From assembly GCA_947259975.1 (NCBI GenBank), contig CAMYOD010000046.1:62001-126000 (forward strand): a stretch of 64,000 nucleotides of DNA. Reading direction: 5' to 3'. Made by a program: the position numbers and the translations under genes. The stretch comes from an uncultured Gammaproteobacteria bacterium (GTDB lineage Bacteria > Pseudomonadota > Gammaproteobacteria > HyVt-429). Shown here piece by piece: positions 43,359 to 52,500 of this stretch (its first letter is position 1; every line of letters begins with the position of its first letter). The notes under the pieces were generated by a model, which was not told the DNA's origin, searched no databases, and was given only the letters and a program-made list of their open reading frames with translations.

Positions 43359-44933
43359 ATGTCACTTGCGGTTGTCTACAGCCGGGCGCAGGCCGGTATC
43401 GCCGCTCCGGCGGTGGTGGTCGAAGTCCATCTCGCCAACGGCCTGCCCGGATTGTCCATCGTCGGCCTGCCGGAAACCGCGGTCAAGGAAAGCAAGGACC
43501 GGGTGCGCAGCGCGCTGATCAATTCCCGCTTCGAATTTCCGCCCCGGCGCATTACCGTCAACCTGGCGCCGGCGGATCTACCGAAAGACGGCGGCCGTTT
43601 CGACCTCCCCATCGCGCTGGGTATTCTCGCCGCCTCCGGGCAGATTCCCGGCGAACCCCTGGCCCGACATGAGTTTGTCGGCGAACTCTCCCTCAGCGGC
43701 CATCTGCGGCCGGTGCGCGGCGTCCTGTCGGTGGCGCTGGCAGGCCGTGTGGCGGCGCGCACCGTGGTGTTGCCGGGTGATAATGGCGCCGAGGCGAGCC
43801 TGGTCGATAATGCGAAGGTCTGCGCCGCCGAACACCTGCTGGATGTGACGGCACATTTGTGTGGCGAGAAGGAATTACCGGCGCCCCCACCCCCAACCGT
43901 CGCGCCGGCAGCGGAGTACGCGGATATTTCCGAAGTGATCGGGCAACAACACGCCAAACGCGCTCTGGAAATCGCCGCCGCCGGCGGTCACAGCCTGCTG
44001 ATGCTGGGCCCGCCGGGTACCGGAAAATCCATGTTGGCGCGGCGCTTGCCCGGCATCCTGCCGCCGATGACCGCGGCGGAGGCGTTGCAGACGGCGGCGG
44101 TGTATTCGCTGACCACCGCGGGCCTGGATCCAGGTCGTTTTCGCCGGCGACCCTTTCGGGCACCGCATCACACCGCCTCCAGCGTCGCCCTGGTGGGTGG
44201 TGGCAGTCGCCCCCGGCCCGGGGAAATCTCGCTGGCGCACAACGGGGTGTTGTTTCTCGATGAGTTGCCCGAGTTCGATCGCCGGGTGCTGGAAGTGCTG
44301 CGCGAGCCATTGGAGGCGGGCAGCATCACCATTTCCCGGGCCGCGCGCCAGGCCGATTTTCCCGCCGGCTTTCAGCTCATCGCCGCCATGAATCCCTGTC
44401 CCTGCGGCTACCTGGGCGATGAACGCGGCCGCTGTCATTGCACGTCGGATCAGGTCGCGCGCTATCGCAAGCGTATCTCCGGGCCGTTATTGGATCGTAT
44501 CGACATGCACATCGAAGTGCCGCCGTTGCCCCACGAACTGTTGCATAACACGGACGTCATACGCAGCGAGACGGCGGCCCAGGTGCGGGTACGGGTAGAA
44601 CGCGCGCGTGAGCGGCAGTTAGATCGTAACGGCCGTACCAATCACGCGCTGGGCGCGAAAGATATCGAGGCCTGCTGTTCCCTGGAAGATGACGCTGCCG
44701 CGCTCATGGCGGAGGCGATCGATCGCCTTGGGTTTTCGGCGCGGGCCTACCACCGCGTCCTCAAGCTGGCGCGGACCATTGCCGATTTGGATGGTGTCGA
44801 GTCGATCAGCGCTGTGCATGCCGCGGATCCACGCAATAATCAAGGGATGAGGCGCACCGTATCGCCGACATGGATGTGTGCACCGGTAAGCACACGGGCG
44901 GTGATGCCACCGTGTCCGCGCATCGCGTTGTAG
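43359..44933 (+). CDS. comM: ComM/YifB family Mg-chelatase-like AAA ATPase with atypical C-terminus
   Basis: LPGLSIVGLPETAVKESKDRVRSALINS; GPPGTGKSMLARRLPGILPP; the tail after ISAVH lacks the usual EAIxYR-type end. Confidence 0.92.
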   Translation: MSLAVVYSRAQAGIAAPAVVVEVHLANGLPGLSIVGLPETAVKESKDRVRSALINSRFEFPPRRITVNLAPADLPKDGGRFDLPIALGILAASGQIPGEPLARHEFVGELSLSGHLRPVRGVLSVALAGRVAARTVVLPGDNGAEASLVDNAKVCAAEHLLDVTAHLCGEKELPAPPPPTVAPAAEYADISEVIGQQHAKRALEIAAAGGHSLLMLGPPGTGKSMLARRLPGILPPMTAAEALQTAAVYSLTTAGLDPGRFRRRPFRAPHHTASSVALVGGGSRPRPGEISLAHNGVLFLDELPEFDRRVLEVLREPLEAGSITISRAARQADFPAGFQLIAAMNPCPCGYLGDERGRCHCTSDQVARYRKRISGPLLDRIDMHIEVPPLPHELLHNTDVIRSETAAQVRVRVERARERQLDRNGRTNHALGAKDIEACCSLEDDAAALMAEAIDRLGFSARAYHRVLKLARTIADLDGVESISAVHAADPRNNQGMRRTVSPTWMCAPVSTRAVMPPCPRIAL

Positions 44934-45334
44934 CCGCCGCGACCGAGCACCTCTTCCATGCGCGAGCAGGGACGGCAGTAGCCGGTACCTTCGAGTCGTG
45001 CGTCGCCGATAGTGAATACACGCTCCCTGAACGCGAGAAGATTTATACCGGAGACCACCAGGTTGCGCCGCAACCATTCCGGCGGTACCTCGGTATGGCC
45101 TGTCAGGGCGGCGATCACAGGCAGATGTTCCCACTGTATGAGGGTGACCTGGCGCCTACCGCCGCGACGCTGCGCACGATGATCGCCGCGCAGGCCCGTG
45201 TCGGCCTGCAGTTCCGCGGCCTCCGGCGCGGTGATCGCACCGCGCACGGCGGTGCGCAGACCAATCCACTCGAGGCGGCCGTCCGCGGCGTTGGCCTGCA
45301 AGTCCGCCAAAGTGGTTTCGTCGTCGAGTATCAC
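44840..45334 (-). CDS. MOSC domain protein
   Basis: LRRNLVVSGINLLAFRERVFTIGDARLEGTGYCRPCSRMEE...GHGGITARVL. Confidence 0.85.
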   Translation of the reverse strand: MILDDETTLADLQANAADGRLEWIGLRTAVRGAITAPEAAELQADTGLRGDHRAQRRGGRRQVTLIQWEHLPVIAALTGHTEVPPEWLRRNLVVSGINLLAFRERVFTIGDARLEGTGYCRPCSRMEEVLGRGGYNAMRGHGGITARVLTGAHIHVGDTVRLIP

Positions 45335-45352
45335 CGGTCGCCGGGCCGTGAT

Positions 45353-46027
45353 TCAGTGATGGGTCACGGTCTGCTGTTCCATGGCCTGTAGGCGTGCGGC
45401 ATATTGTGCGGTGTCGATGCCGTCACGCCCAAGTTTGCCCAGTAGCTGCTGTGCCTGCTGGCACAGCACCGCGCGCTGCTCCGCGTCGAAAAGCCCCATG
45501 ACGGTTCGCAGTGTCGTTTCTGTCTCATTCAGCAGGCTCGGCACCAGTTCCTGGGCGCCGATAGGGGATTCGGGATTCAGCAGGTCGGCCACCAGAGGGT
45601 GGCTGAGCAGTTGCTGGTGCAGCCGCCGCGCCTCGGTTTCCTGCTCCAATTCCGCAAGGGCCTGTGCATCGCCTGTCGCGCCGGCACGCACCGCGTGCAT
45701 GATGCTCTCGATGAGTCGCGTCAGCGCCTGCTTTTCCGAACTGCGATCGCCGGCAAGTCCGGCACAGCGCTCGTACAACTCGTCGGCTCGTTCCTTGAGC
45801 TTCAGGACAACGTCGCTTTCCACGTTCGCGGCCAGTTCCGCGGCCTGTTTCAGTAACGCAACAAAATCATTCTGGAATGCTGCAAGCTGCCGATCGTCCC
45901 TGGCCTGGGCATCGGTTAGCTGCGCCGCAGTGACGGTACGCGTTTCGGTGGGAAACAGGGGGTTGTCGGCGCGACGCCGGAGATGGCGTTCGTGGCAGCC
46001 GGGGTCAATGCGAAAGTCGAGGCTCAC
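45353..46027 (-). CDS. hypothetical, predominantly helical protein
   Basis: Long ORF between MOSC and srkA; no recognised domain. Confidence 0.55.
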   Translation of the reverse strand: MSLDFRIDPGCHERHLRRRADNPLFPTETRTVTAAQLTDAQARDDRQLAAFQNDFVALLKQAAELAANVESDVVLKLKERADELYERCAGLAGDRSSEKQALTRLIESIMHAVRAGATGDAQALAELEQETEARRLHQQLLSHPLVADLLNPESPIGAQELVPSLLNETETTLRTVMGLFDAEQRAVLCQQAQQLLGKLGRDGIDTAQYAARLQAMEQQTVTHH

Positions 46028-46146
46028 TCGTATGATCTCTTTGTCGGGAACGGAAATCGATTTGTTATTTTACCTGCGTTTATTCCGGCGGGCGCCTTCC
46101 GGCACCGGAAAAACCAATCTGTCCCTTGTCATTTCTGCCGGGGCAT

Positions 46147-47148
46147 TCATGGGCCCAATGCCAAAGGGGGCTCGTCGAGGGCCGCGGCCTGTTCACGCAG
46201 CGCGAGCACGTGCTCTTCCCAGTAACGTTGCGTGTTGAACCAGGGAAACGCGCGCGGAAAGGCCGGATCGTCCCAGCGGCGCGCGAGCCAGGCGGCGTAG
46301 TGGATCATGCGCAGGGTGCGCAGTGCCTCGACGAGATGGAGCTCGCGCGGATCGAAGGTCTGGAATTGGGTGTAGCCCTCCATGACGGCATCCAGCTGTG
46401 CGGTCATGGCGGGGCGGTCGCCGGAGAGCAGCATCCACAGATCCTGGATCGCCGGGCCGGTACGACAGTCATCGAAATCGACGAAGTGGGGGCCGTCGTC
46501 GGTCCAGAGGATATTACCCGGGTGACAGTCACCGTGCAGGCGGATCGTGTCGCAGGTCCCGGCACGGTCGTATGCCGCCTGTATCTGTTGAAGCAGGTCT
46601 TCTGCCAGTGTCCGGTAGGCGATGAGTAGATGATCCGGGATAAAACCGTGTTCAAGCAGGTAGGCGTAGGCATCTGTGCCGAACTCGTCGATACCGAGGG
46701 TGGGCCGGTGGCTAAAGGATTGCGTGCGACCCACCGCATGGATGCGCGCAATGAAGCGGCCAAGCCACTCCAGATTGTCCTCATTTTCCAGATCCGGCCA
46801 GCGGCCGCCGCGACGCGGGTAGACGGCGAAGCGGAATCCCTCATGGGCGAACAACGTGGCCCCGTTAGCGTCACGCCAGGGTGCCACCACCGGCACTTCA
46901 TCCGCCGCCAGCTCCAGCGTGTAGGCATGTTCTTCGAATATCGCCGCATCGGTCCAGCGATTGGGGCGGTAGAATTTCGTGACCACCGGCTCCGCATCCT
47001 CGATGCCGACCTGATAGACCCGGTTCTCGTAGCTGTTCAATGCCAGCAGCCGCGCATCGCAGCGAAAGCCCACGCTCTCCACCGCATCCAGCACCCGTTC
47101 CGGAGTCAGTTCGTAGTACGGACTTGGGTCGTTGGTTGAGTTATCCAC
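46147..47148 (-). CDS. srkA: stress response serine/threonine protein kinase SrkA (RdoA/YihE)
   Basis: YYELTPERVLDAVESVGFRCDARLLALNSYENRVYQVGIED; LHGDCHPGNILW. Confidence 0.93.
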   Translation of the reverse strand: MDNSTNDPSPYYELTPERVLDAVESVGFRCDARLLALNSYENRVYQVGIEDAEPVVTKFYRPNRWTDAAIFEEHAYTLELAADEVPVVAPWRDANGATLFAHEGFRFAVYPRRGGRWPDLENEDNLEWLGRFIARIHAVGRTQSFSHRPTLGIDEFGTDAYAYLLEHGFIPDHLLIAYRTLAEDLLQQIQAAYDRAGTCDTIRLHGDCHPGNILWTDDGPHFVDFDDCRTGPAIQDLWMLLSGDRPAMTAQLDAVMEGYTQFQTFDPRELHLVEALRTLRMIHYAAWLARRWDDPAFPRAFPWFNTQRYWEEHVLALREQAAALDEPPLALGP

Positions 47149-47220
47149 GGCAGCTAAAGATGCTCATCCAGGCTTCGGGTAAGGCGAACGTAGGCAGATG
47201 GCAGCTGGATTGCAAGCAAG

Positions 47221-47252
47221 AAAAAAGGCCAGCCCGTTAAGGCTGGCCTTTT
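47221..47252. terminator. bidirectional rho-independent terminator (after cytochrome c5)
   Basis: AAAAGGCCAGCC-cgttaa-GGCTGGCCTTTT. Confidence 0.85.
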
Positions 47253-47296
47253 GATCGGTGCGCGATCCACAGGGATCGCGCCGGCGCTACGGATAA

Positions 47297-47782
47297 TTAC
47301 TTGGACTCACCGACCATGTAATCAACCGCGGCCTTCACGTCATCGTCGCTCAGGCTGGCGTTACCGCCTTTCGCCGGCATATACCCGGCTTTGCCCTGAA
47401 AGCCATTGATGGCGTTGCTGTACATCTTATCGTTGCCCTGGGCAATGCGGTCCGTCCAGGCGGCCTTGTCGCCCAGCTTCGGCGCACCGGCGACACCGGT
47501 ACCGTGACAGGCGCCGCAGGCAGCGTCGTAAGTGCCCTTGCCTTTGCCGTGCGCATCGGCGTTAGCGGCCGGAATCACAGTTTCCATCATGGCGTTGGCC
47601 GCGACTTTCAGGCTGCCCACCGGGCGGATGCGCTCGGCCACCGACTGGTTGGCCTCGGCCGCTTCGATCTGTGCGGTCACGCGGCCACCGATGCTGTTGG
47701 CAAGCAAATACAGGACTACGGCGAGAATCGCCAGGGCGCCAATCATGGCGGCGAAAAGCTTCGTAAACTGGCTGTCAGTCAT
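47297..47782 (-). CDS. c-type cytochrome (cytochrome c5 family)
   Basis: YDAACGACHGTGVAGAPKLGDKAAWTDRIAQGNDKMYSNAINGFQGKAGYMPAKGG. Confidence 0.92.
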   Translation of the reverse strand: MTDSQFTKLFAAMIGALAILAVVLYLLANSIGGRVTAQIEAAEANQSVAERIRPVGSLKVAANAMMETVIPAANADAHGKGKGTYDAACGACHGTGVAGAPKLGDKAAWTDRIAQGNDKMYSNAINGFQGKAGYMPAKGGNASLSDDDVKAAVDYMVGESK

Positions 47783-47959
47783 CTTCCATCTACCTATAGA
47801 TTAATAAACTTGTGGTCGACGAGGAGGCAAAAGCCTCTATAGAGGTCCCGTCGGCCACGCCCAAAAAACCTTTAGCAATATTAGTATACCCTAAAATACG
47901 GCAAAAAGCGCAAACCCACGTGGACTGGGGCTTTCCAGCCGGGTATCCTTCCGCCTCCC

Positions 47960-48103
47960 GCGCCCGTAGCTCAGCTGGGCGAGCCGGAGTGAGAAAAAGG
48001 TCCGGGGGACCTTTTTCCCGGCGAGCGGGCGAGACAGGGGACGTCGAGCCCCGGGTTCCGCGCGCGAAGCGGGGAAGCGAGAGCGCGCGGAAGAGCGCTG
48101 CCC
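47960..48103 (+). pseudogene. partial tRNA-Arg-like copy, interrupted in the D-arm by a ~113-bp structured insert
   Basis: 47960-47978 GCGCCCGTAGCTCAGCTGG is identical to tRNA 48161-48179; after 113 nt, 48092-48103 AGAGCGCTGCCC matches the next segment of the intact tRNA; no anticodon loop or 3' half follows. Confidence 0.6.
47992..48017. repeat. hairpin in the insert: GAAAAAGGTCC-GGG-GGACCTTTTTC
   Basis: 11-bp perfect inverted repeat with a 3-nt loop, followed by CCCGG. Confidence 0.8.
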
Positions 48104-48160
48104 GGCGGCCCGTAGGGCCGCATGAGCACAGAACGAACATAAGCGAAGACGACAGTATTT

Positions 48161-48237
<77 letters not shown>

Positions 48238-48243
48238 ATCTGG

Positions 48244-48270
48244 GATAACCCGCCGGCAGGCGGGTTATTT
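48244..48270 (+). terminator. terminator-like hairpin after tRNA-Arg
   Basis: ATAACCCGCC-GGCA-GGCGGGTTAT-TT. Confidence 0.8.
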
Positions 48271-48493
48271 ATGACGCGGCTGTCGCGCCGGACTCGACCC
48301 GCTGATCGGAATAGTCGCGGCGCGATATATTCTAGCGCTGGCCGATGTGCGCACTGGGCAGGTGTATCCGACCGCCGCAAGCAAACAGCCTATCTGGCCG
48401 GCGGCCGCGGCACGTGGTTCGTGTCCGACGCGGCTAGACCTTACAATGCCCGGCCATTTTATGCTCCTGGCTTCTTCGTCTGGAATGCGCAAC

Positions 48494-49555
48494 ATGCAAA
48501 ACAAACACAGGGTCAGCTTCACCTATCTCTCCCAGGAAGACCTTCTCGGCGCGGGTTGTTTCGACATGCGCCTGGCCATGGACGTCGCGGAACAGGCGAT
48601 GATCGCCTACGAGGAGGGGAAGGTGCTGTTCCCCGAGAAGATCGTGCAAATCTTCAGCCAGTCGACACAGGAGCGCATCAACTGCCTGCCGGCCACCTTG
48701 CTCGACGAAAAGGTGTGCGGGGTGAAGTGGGTCTCGGTGTTTCCACAGAACCCGGCGCGGCACGATGCGCAGAACCTTTCTGCGATCTTCGTCCTGTCCG
48801 AAATCGAGAAGGGCTTTCCCATCGCAGTGATGGAGGGCACGCTGGCGTCCAATATGCGGGTCGCGGCGATGGGCGGCATTGCCGCCAAGTACCTCGCGCG
48901 CGAGGATGCCGAGGTGATCGGTTTCATCGGTGCCGGCGAACAGGCGAAGATGCATCTCATCTCGATGAAGGTCGTGCGCCCGAGCCTGAAGCAATGCCGC
49001 GTGGCCTCGAAATCCGCGCACGAGGAGCAGCAATTCATCGACGAATTGTCGCGACTGTTTCCGGACATGGAGTTCGTCGGTACACAGACGAATCTGCGTC
49101 AGGCGATGGAAGATGCCGACATTCTGGTCACGGCGACCAGCGCCCAGGCGCCGCTGCTGCAGGCCGCGTGGGTCAAGCCGGGGAGCTTCTACAGCCACAT
49201 CGGCGGCTGGGAGGATGAGTACGCGGTCGCCGAGCAGGCGGACAAGATCGTGTGTGACGATTGGGAGACAGTTACCCATCGGACGCAGACGTTGAGCCGT
49301 ATGTTGCAGGAAGGGCTCATTACCGCGCACGACATCCATGCCGACCTGCATGAACTGGTGTCCGGCCACAAGGTTGGGCGGGAATCTGATGACGAGCGCA
49401 TCTATTTCAACGCGGTCGGCCTCGCCTATATCGATGTCGCGATCGCGCTCGCTATTTATAAACGGGCACACTCGGCCGGTGTGGGCACGAAACTTGACCT
49501 GCAGCAAAGCATGATCTTCGAGCACGCCGATATCATGGACAAGGCACGTCTCTAA
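48494..49555 (+). CDS. ornithine cyclodeaminase/mu-crystallin family protein
   Basis: GVKWVSVFPQNP; MEGTLASNMRVAAMGGIAAKYLAREDAEVIGFIGAGEQAKMHL; ADILVTATSAQAPLL. Confidence 0.88.
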   Translation: MQNKHRVSFTYLSQEDLLGAGCFDMRLAMDVAEQAMIAYEEGKVLFPEKIVQIFSQSTQERINCLPATLLDEKVCGVKWVSVFPQNPARHDAQNLSAIFVLSEIEKGFPIAVMEGTLASNMRVAAMGGIAAKYLAREDAEVIGFIGAGEQAKMHLISMKVVRPSLKQCRVASKSAHEEQQFIDELSRLFPDMEFVGTQTNLRQAMEDADILVTATSAQAPLLQAAWVKPGSFYSHIGGWEDEYAVAEQADKIVCDDWETVTHRTQTLSRMLQEGLITAHDIHADLHELVSGHKVGRESDDERIYFNAVGLAYIDVAIALAIYKRAHSAGVGTKLDLQQSMIFEHADIMDKARL

Positions 49556-49586
49556 CGCCGTACGCATTTCCCGGGCACGTATTCCC

Positions 49587-49883
49587 ATGTTCAAACGTCT
49601 GGACCCGGCCGTGGCCGATACGGTCATGGTCACCATTGAAGGCGAGCCGGTCGCAGTAGCAGCCGGCGACACCGTGGCGGCCGCGGTACTCGCCAGCGGG
49701 CTCGCCTATACCCGCACGACACCCGTGTCCGGCGCGCGGCGGGCGCCGTTTTGCATGATGGGGACGTGCTTCGAGTGCCTGATGGAAATCGACGGTGTTC
49801 CCAACCGCCAGGCCTGCCAGGTGCGCGTGACGGAAGGCATGACTATTCGTCGTCAGCAGGGGGCAGGTCACTGGCCATGGTAG
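49587..49883 (+). CDS. (2Fe-2S)-binding protein, HcnA / opine-oxidase / sarcosine-oxidase-alpha N-terminal type
   Basis: TVAAAVLASGLAYTRTTPVSGARRAPFCMMGTCFECLMEIDGVPNRQACQV. Confidence 0.85.
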   Translation: MFKRLDPAVADTVMVTIEGEPVAVAAGDTVAAAVLASGLAYTRTTPVSGARRAPFCMMGTCFECLMEIDGVPNRQACQVRVTEGMTIRRQQGAGHWPW

Positions 49884-51277
49884 ACCGGCGCTATGAGCTG
49901 GCGGTGATCGGCGCGGGACCGGCCGGGTTAACGGCGGCGACCACGGCGGCTGGGCATGGGCTGGACGTCGTCCTGCTCGACGAGCAGGCGGCGCCGGGCG
50001 GGCAGATCTACCGCAGTATCGAGGACGCACCGGCACGGCGCGCGGAGCTGCTGGGCCCGGACTACCGACACGGTGCCGGACTGGTCGAGGCGTTCCGCAC
50101 CGGTGGCGCGCATTATTGCCCTGACACGTCGGTGTGGTCGCTGGGTGCGGACCGCGAGATCGGCGTTTTGCGTGACGGACGTGCGTCGCTGATCCGCGCG
50201 CAACGCATCATTATTGCCGTCGGCGCGATGGAAAGGCCGGTGCCGTTTCCGGGCTGGACCCTGCCCGGTGTGATGAACGCCGGTGCGGCGCAGGTGTTGT
50301 TCAAGTCTTCCGGCATCGCGCCGGCGCAGGGGACCGTCATTGCCGGAACCGGCCCGCTACTGCTCCTGCTCGCCTGGCAGTACCTGCGTGCCGGTGTGCC
50401 TGTCAGTGCCGTACTCGAGATGGCGGCGCCGGGTCACTTCCTGCGTGCGGTGCCGCGTCTGCCGGCGGCGCTGCTCGCCGGCCACTACATCACCCGCGGC
50501 ATGAAGTACCTGTGGCAGCTGCGGCGCGCCGGCATCCCCGTGCGCTATGGGGTGTCCGGGCTACGCGCCCTGGGTGACGGCACGCTCGACGTCGTCGAAT
50601 ACTTGCGTCATGGCCGTCGTGTGCGCATCGCGTCCGACAGCCTGCTGGTGCATTTCGGCCTCGTACCCAATATGCATTTGGCCGAAGCCGCCGGCTGTCG
50701 CCATCGCTGGGATGAGGGTCAGCAATGCTGGCGTCCCGTGGTGGACGCGTGGGGTAACACGTCGATTGAGGGCATCGCCGTTGCCGGTGACAATGCGGCG
50801 ATCGGCGGCGCGCGGACCGCGGCGCACGCCGGGCACCTGGCGGCGCTCGAGGCTGCGCACGCACTCGGGCGCATCGATGCCCGGCAACGCGACACCCGCG
50901 GCAAGGACGACCGCGCATGGATGCGGGCGGATCTGCGTATTCGACCCTTTCTCGAGGCCCTGCACCGTCTGCCGCAATCGCTGCTCGCTACACCCGATGA
51001 CGACACCGTAGTGTGTCGCTGCGAGGAAATCACCGCCGGCGAGATCCGCCGCGCGGTGCGCGAGGGTCACGCGGATCCCAACCAGGTCAAGTTTATTACC
51101 CGTTGCGGCATGGGGCCGTGTCAGGGACAACAATGTGTGCACGCCGTGAGCCACATTGTTGCCGCGGAGACCGGTCAGCCCGTGGCTGGCCAGATCCCCC
51201 TGCGTGCGCGGCCACCGCTGCGGCCTGTCACCATCGAGGCGCTGGCGCAACTCGAGGCGGAAGCGGCGCCCACATGA
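49877..51277 (+). CDS. NAD(P)/FAD-dependent oxidoreductase with BFD-like [2Fe-2S] domain (HcnB/OoxA-like)
   Basis: AVIGAGPAGLTAATTAA; VVCRCEEITAGEIRRAV...FITRCGMGPCQGQQC; overlaps the preceding stop (ATGGTAG). Confidence 0.88.
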   Translation: MVDRRYELAVIGAGPAGLTAATTAAGHGLDVVLLDEQAAPGGQIYRSIEDAPARRAELLGPDYRHGAGLVEAFRTGGAHYCPDTSVWSLGADREIGVLRDGRASLIRAQRIIIAVGAMERPVPFPGWTLPGVMNAGAAQVLFKSSGIAPAQGTVIAGTGPLLLLLAWQYLRAGVPVSAVLEMAAPGHFLRAVPRLPAALLAGHYITRGMKYLWQLRRAGIPVRYGVSGLRALGDGTLDVVEYLRHGRRVRIASDSLLVHFGLVPNMHLAEAAGCRHRWDEGQQCWRPVVDAWGNTSIEGIAVAGDNAAIGGARTAAHAGHLAALEAAHALGRIDARQRDTRGKDDRAWMRADLRIRPFLEALHRLPQSLLATPDDDTVVCRCEEITAGEIRRAVREGHADPNQVKFITRCGMGPCQGQQCVHAVSHIVAAETGQPVAGQIPLRARPPLRPVTIEALAQLEAEAAPT

Positions 51278-52398
51278 ATGCCGATGTCGTTATTGTCGGC
51301 GGCGGCCTGGTGGGTTCGTCCGCCGCGCTGCATCTGGCGCTGCGCGGGCAGCGGGTGATGGTAGTGGAGAAGAACAGTCCCGGGCGTCACGCCTCGGGTG
51401 TCAATGCCGGCGGCCTGCGCCGGCTTAATCGGCATCTACCGGAGATACCCTTGGCGGTCGCGGCGGCGGAAATGTGGCGCGACATGCGTACACTGGTGGG
51501 CAGCGATTGCGACGTCAAACTGGGTGGTCAGGTGCGGGTGGCGGAAAACGACGCCGATATGCATGCACTAGAGGAACGCGCCACGCAAGTACGCGCGCTC
51601 GGTTTCACGCACGAACAGGTCATCGATCGCGACCGGCTCTACCGGCTCGTGCCGGCACTCGCGCCGCACTGTGTCGGCGCACTCTACGTCGCGGGCGACG
51701 GCTTTGCACGGCCGTATCATGCGCTCACTGCGTTCCGCCATAAGGCCGAGGCACTGGGCGTGGACTACCGGACCGGCCTGCGGGTGACCGACGTGGATCG
51801 GCCGGGCGAGCGTTGGCGGCTCATGGCTGAGGACGGCGGCGTGTTCGAGGCACCGGTGCTGGTGAACTGCGCCGGTGCCTGGGCGCATCACCTGTGCGCC
51901 AGTTTGAATGAGCCGGTGCCGCTCACCGTCGGCGCGCCGATGATGATGGTCACCGAGCGCCTGCCCATGTTTCTTGAGCCCGTCGTGGCGGCGGCGTCGC
52001 GTAAGCTTTCGTTCAAACAGATGCAAAACGGCACGGTGTTGATCGGCGGTGCGCACAGGGGCGGTCATGACCTGGCGCGCGAGACCACGTCGATCGACTT
52101 CCGCAGGCTCGGCGAAAGCAGCCGTAACGCAGCAGCGCTGTTTCCGCGCATGCGCGACGTACGCATCGTGCGCGCCTGGGCCGGACTCGAGGCGTTTCTG
52201 CCGGACGACATACCGGTCATCGGCCCGAGCCTGACCGCGCCCGATGTCTACCACGCCTTCGGTTTCTGCGCCCACGGCTTTCAGCTCGCGCCGGTGGTGG
52301 GCAGGATCCTGTCCGAACTCATCGTGGACGGGCGCAGCAGCCTGCCGATTGCGCCATTCTCGATCGGGCGGTTTCAGAAGGTGGCCGTTGCGGACTGA
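51274..52398 (+). CDS. FAD-dependent oxidoreductase, DAO family (HcnC/OoxB-like)
   Basis: ADVVIVGGGLVGSSAALHLALRGQRVMVVEK; ATGA overlap with the upstream gene. Confidence 0.9.
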   Translation: MNADVVIVGGGLVGSSAALHLALRGQRVMVVEKNSPGRHASGVNAGGLRRLNRHLPEIPLAVAAAEMWRDMRTLVGSDCDVKLGGQVRVAENDADMHALEERATQVRALGFTHEQVIDRDRLYRLVPALAPHCVGALYVAGDGFARPYHALTAFRHKAEALGVDYRTGLRVTDVDRPGERWRLMAEDGGVFEAPVLVNCAGAWAHHLCASLNEPVPLTVGAPMMMVTERLPMFLEPVVAAASRKLSFKQMQNGTVLIGGAHRGGHDLARETTSIDFRRLGESSRNAAALFPRMRDVRIVRAWAGLEAFLPDDIPVIGPSLTAPDVYHAFGFCAHGFQLAPVVGRILSELIVDGRSSLPIAPFSIGRFQKVAVAD

Positions 52399-52440
52399 CG
52401 ACTGCGCTCCCGCCGCCGGGCGCCGGTAGCCGATCGTCAT

Positions 52441-52470
52441 GAAAAAAGCCACCCCGCAGGGTGGCTTTTC
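52441..52470. terminator. bidirectional rho-independent terminator between convergent genes
   Basis: GAAAAAAGCCACC-CCGCAGG-GTGGCTTTTC. Confidence 0.85.
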
Positions 52471-52500
52471 CAATTTCCCGATGTGTATCAGATTCCTGTT

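Noticed and set aside
48271-49218. 315-aa plus-strand ORF overlapping the OCD gene
   Set aside because: Out of frame with the recognisable OCD protein; composition typical of a shifted frame.
48434-49672. 412-aa minus-strand ORF
   Set aside because: Antisense to the OCD family gene, which has clear family motifs.
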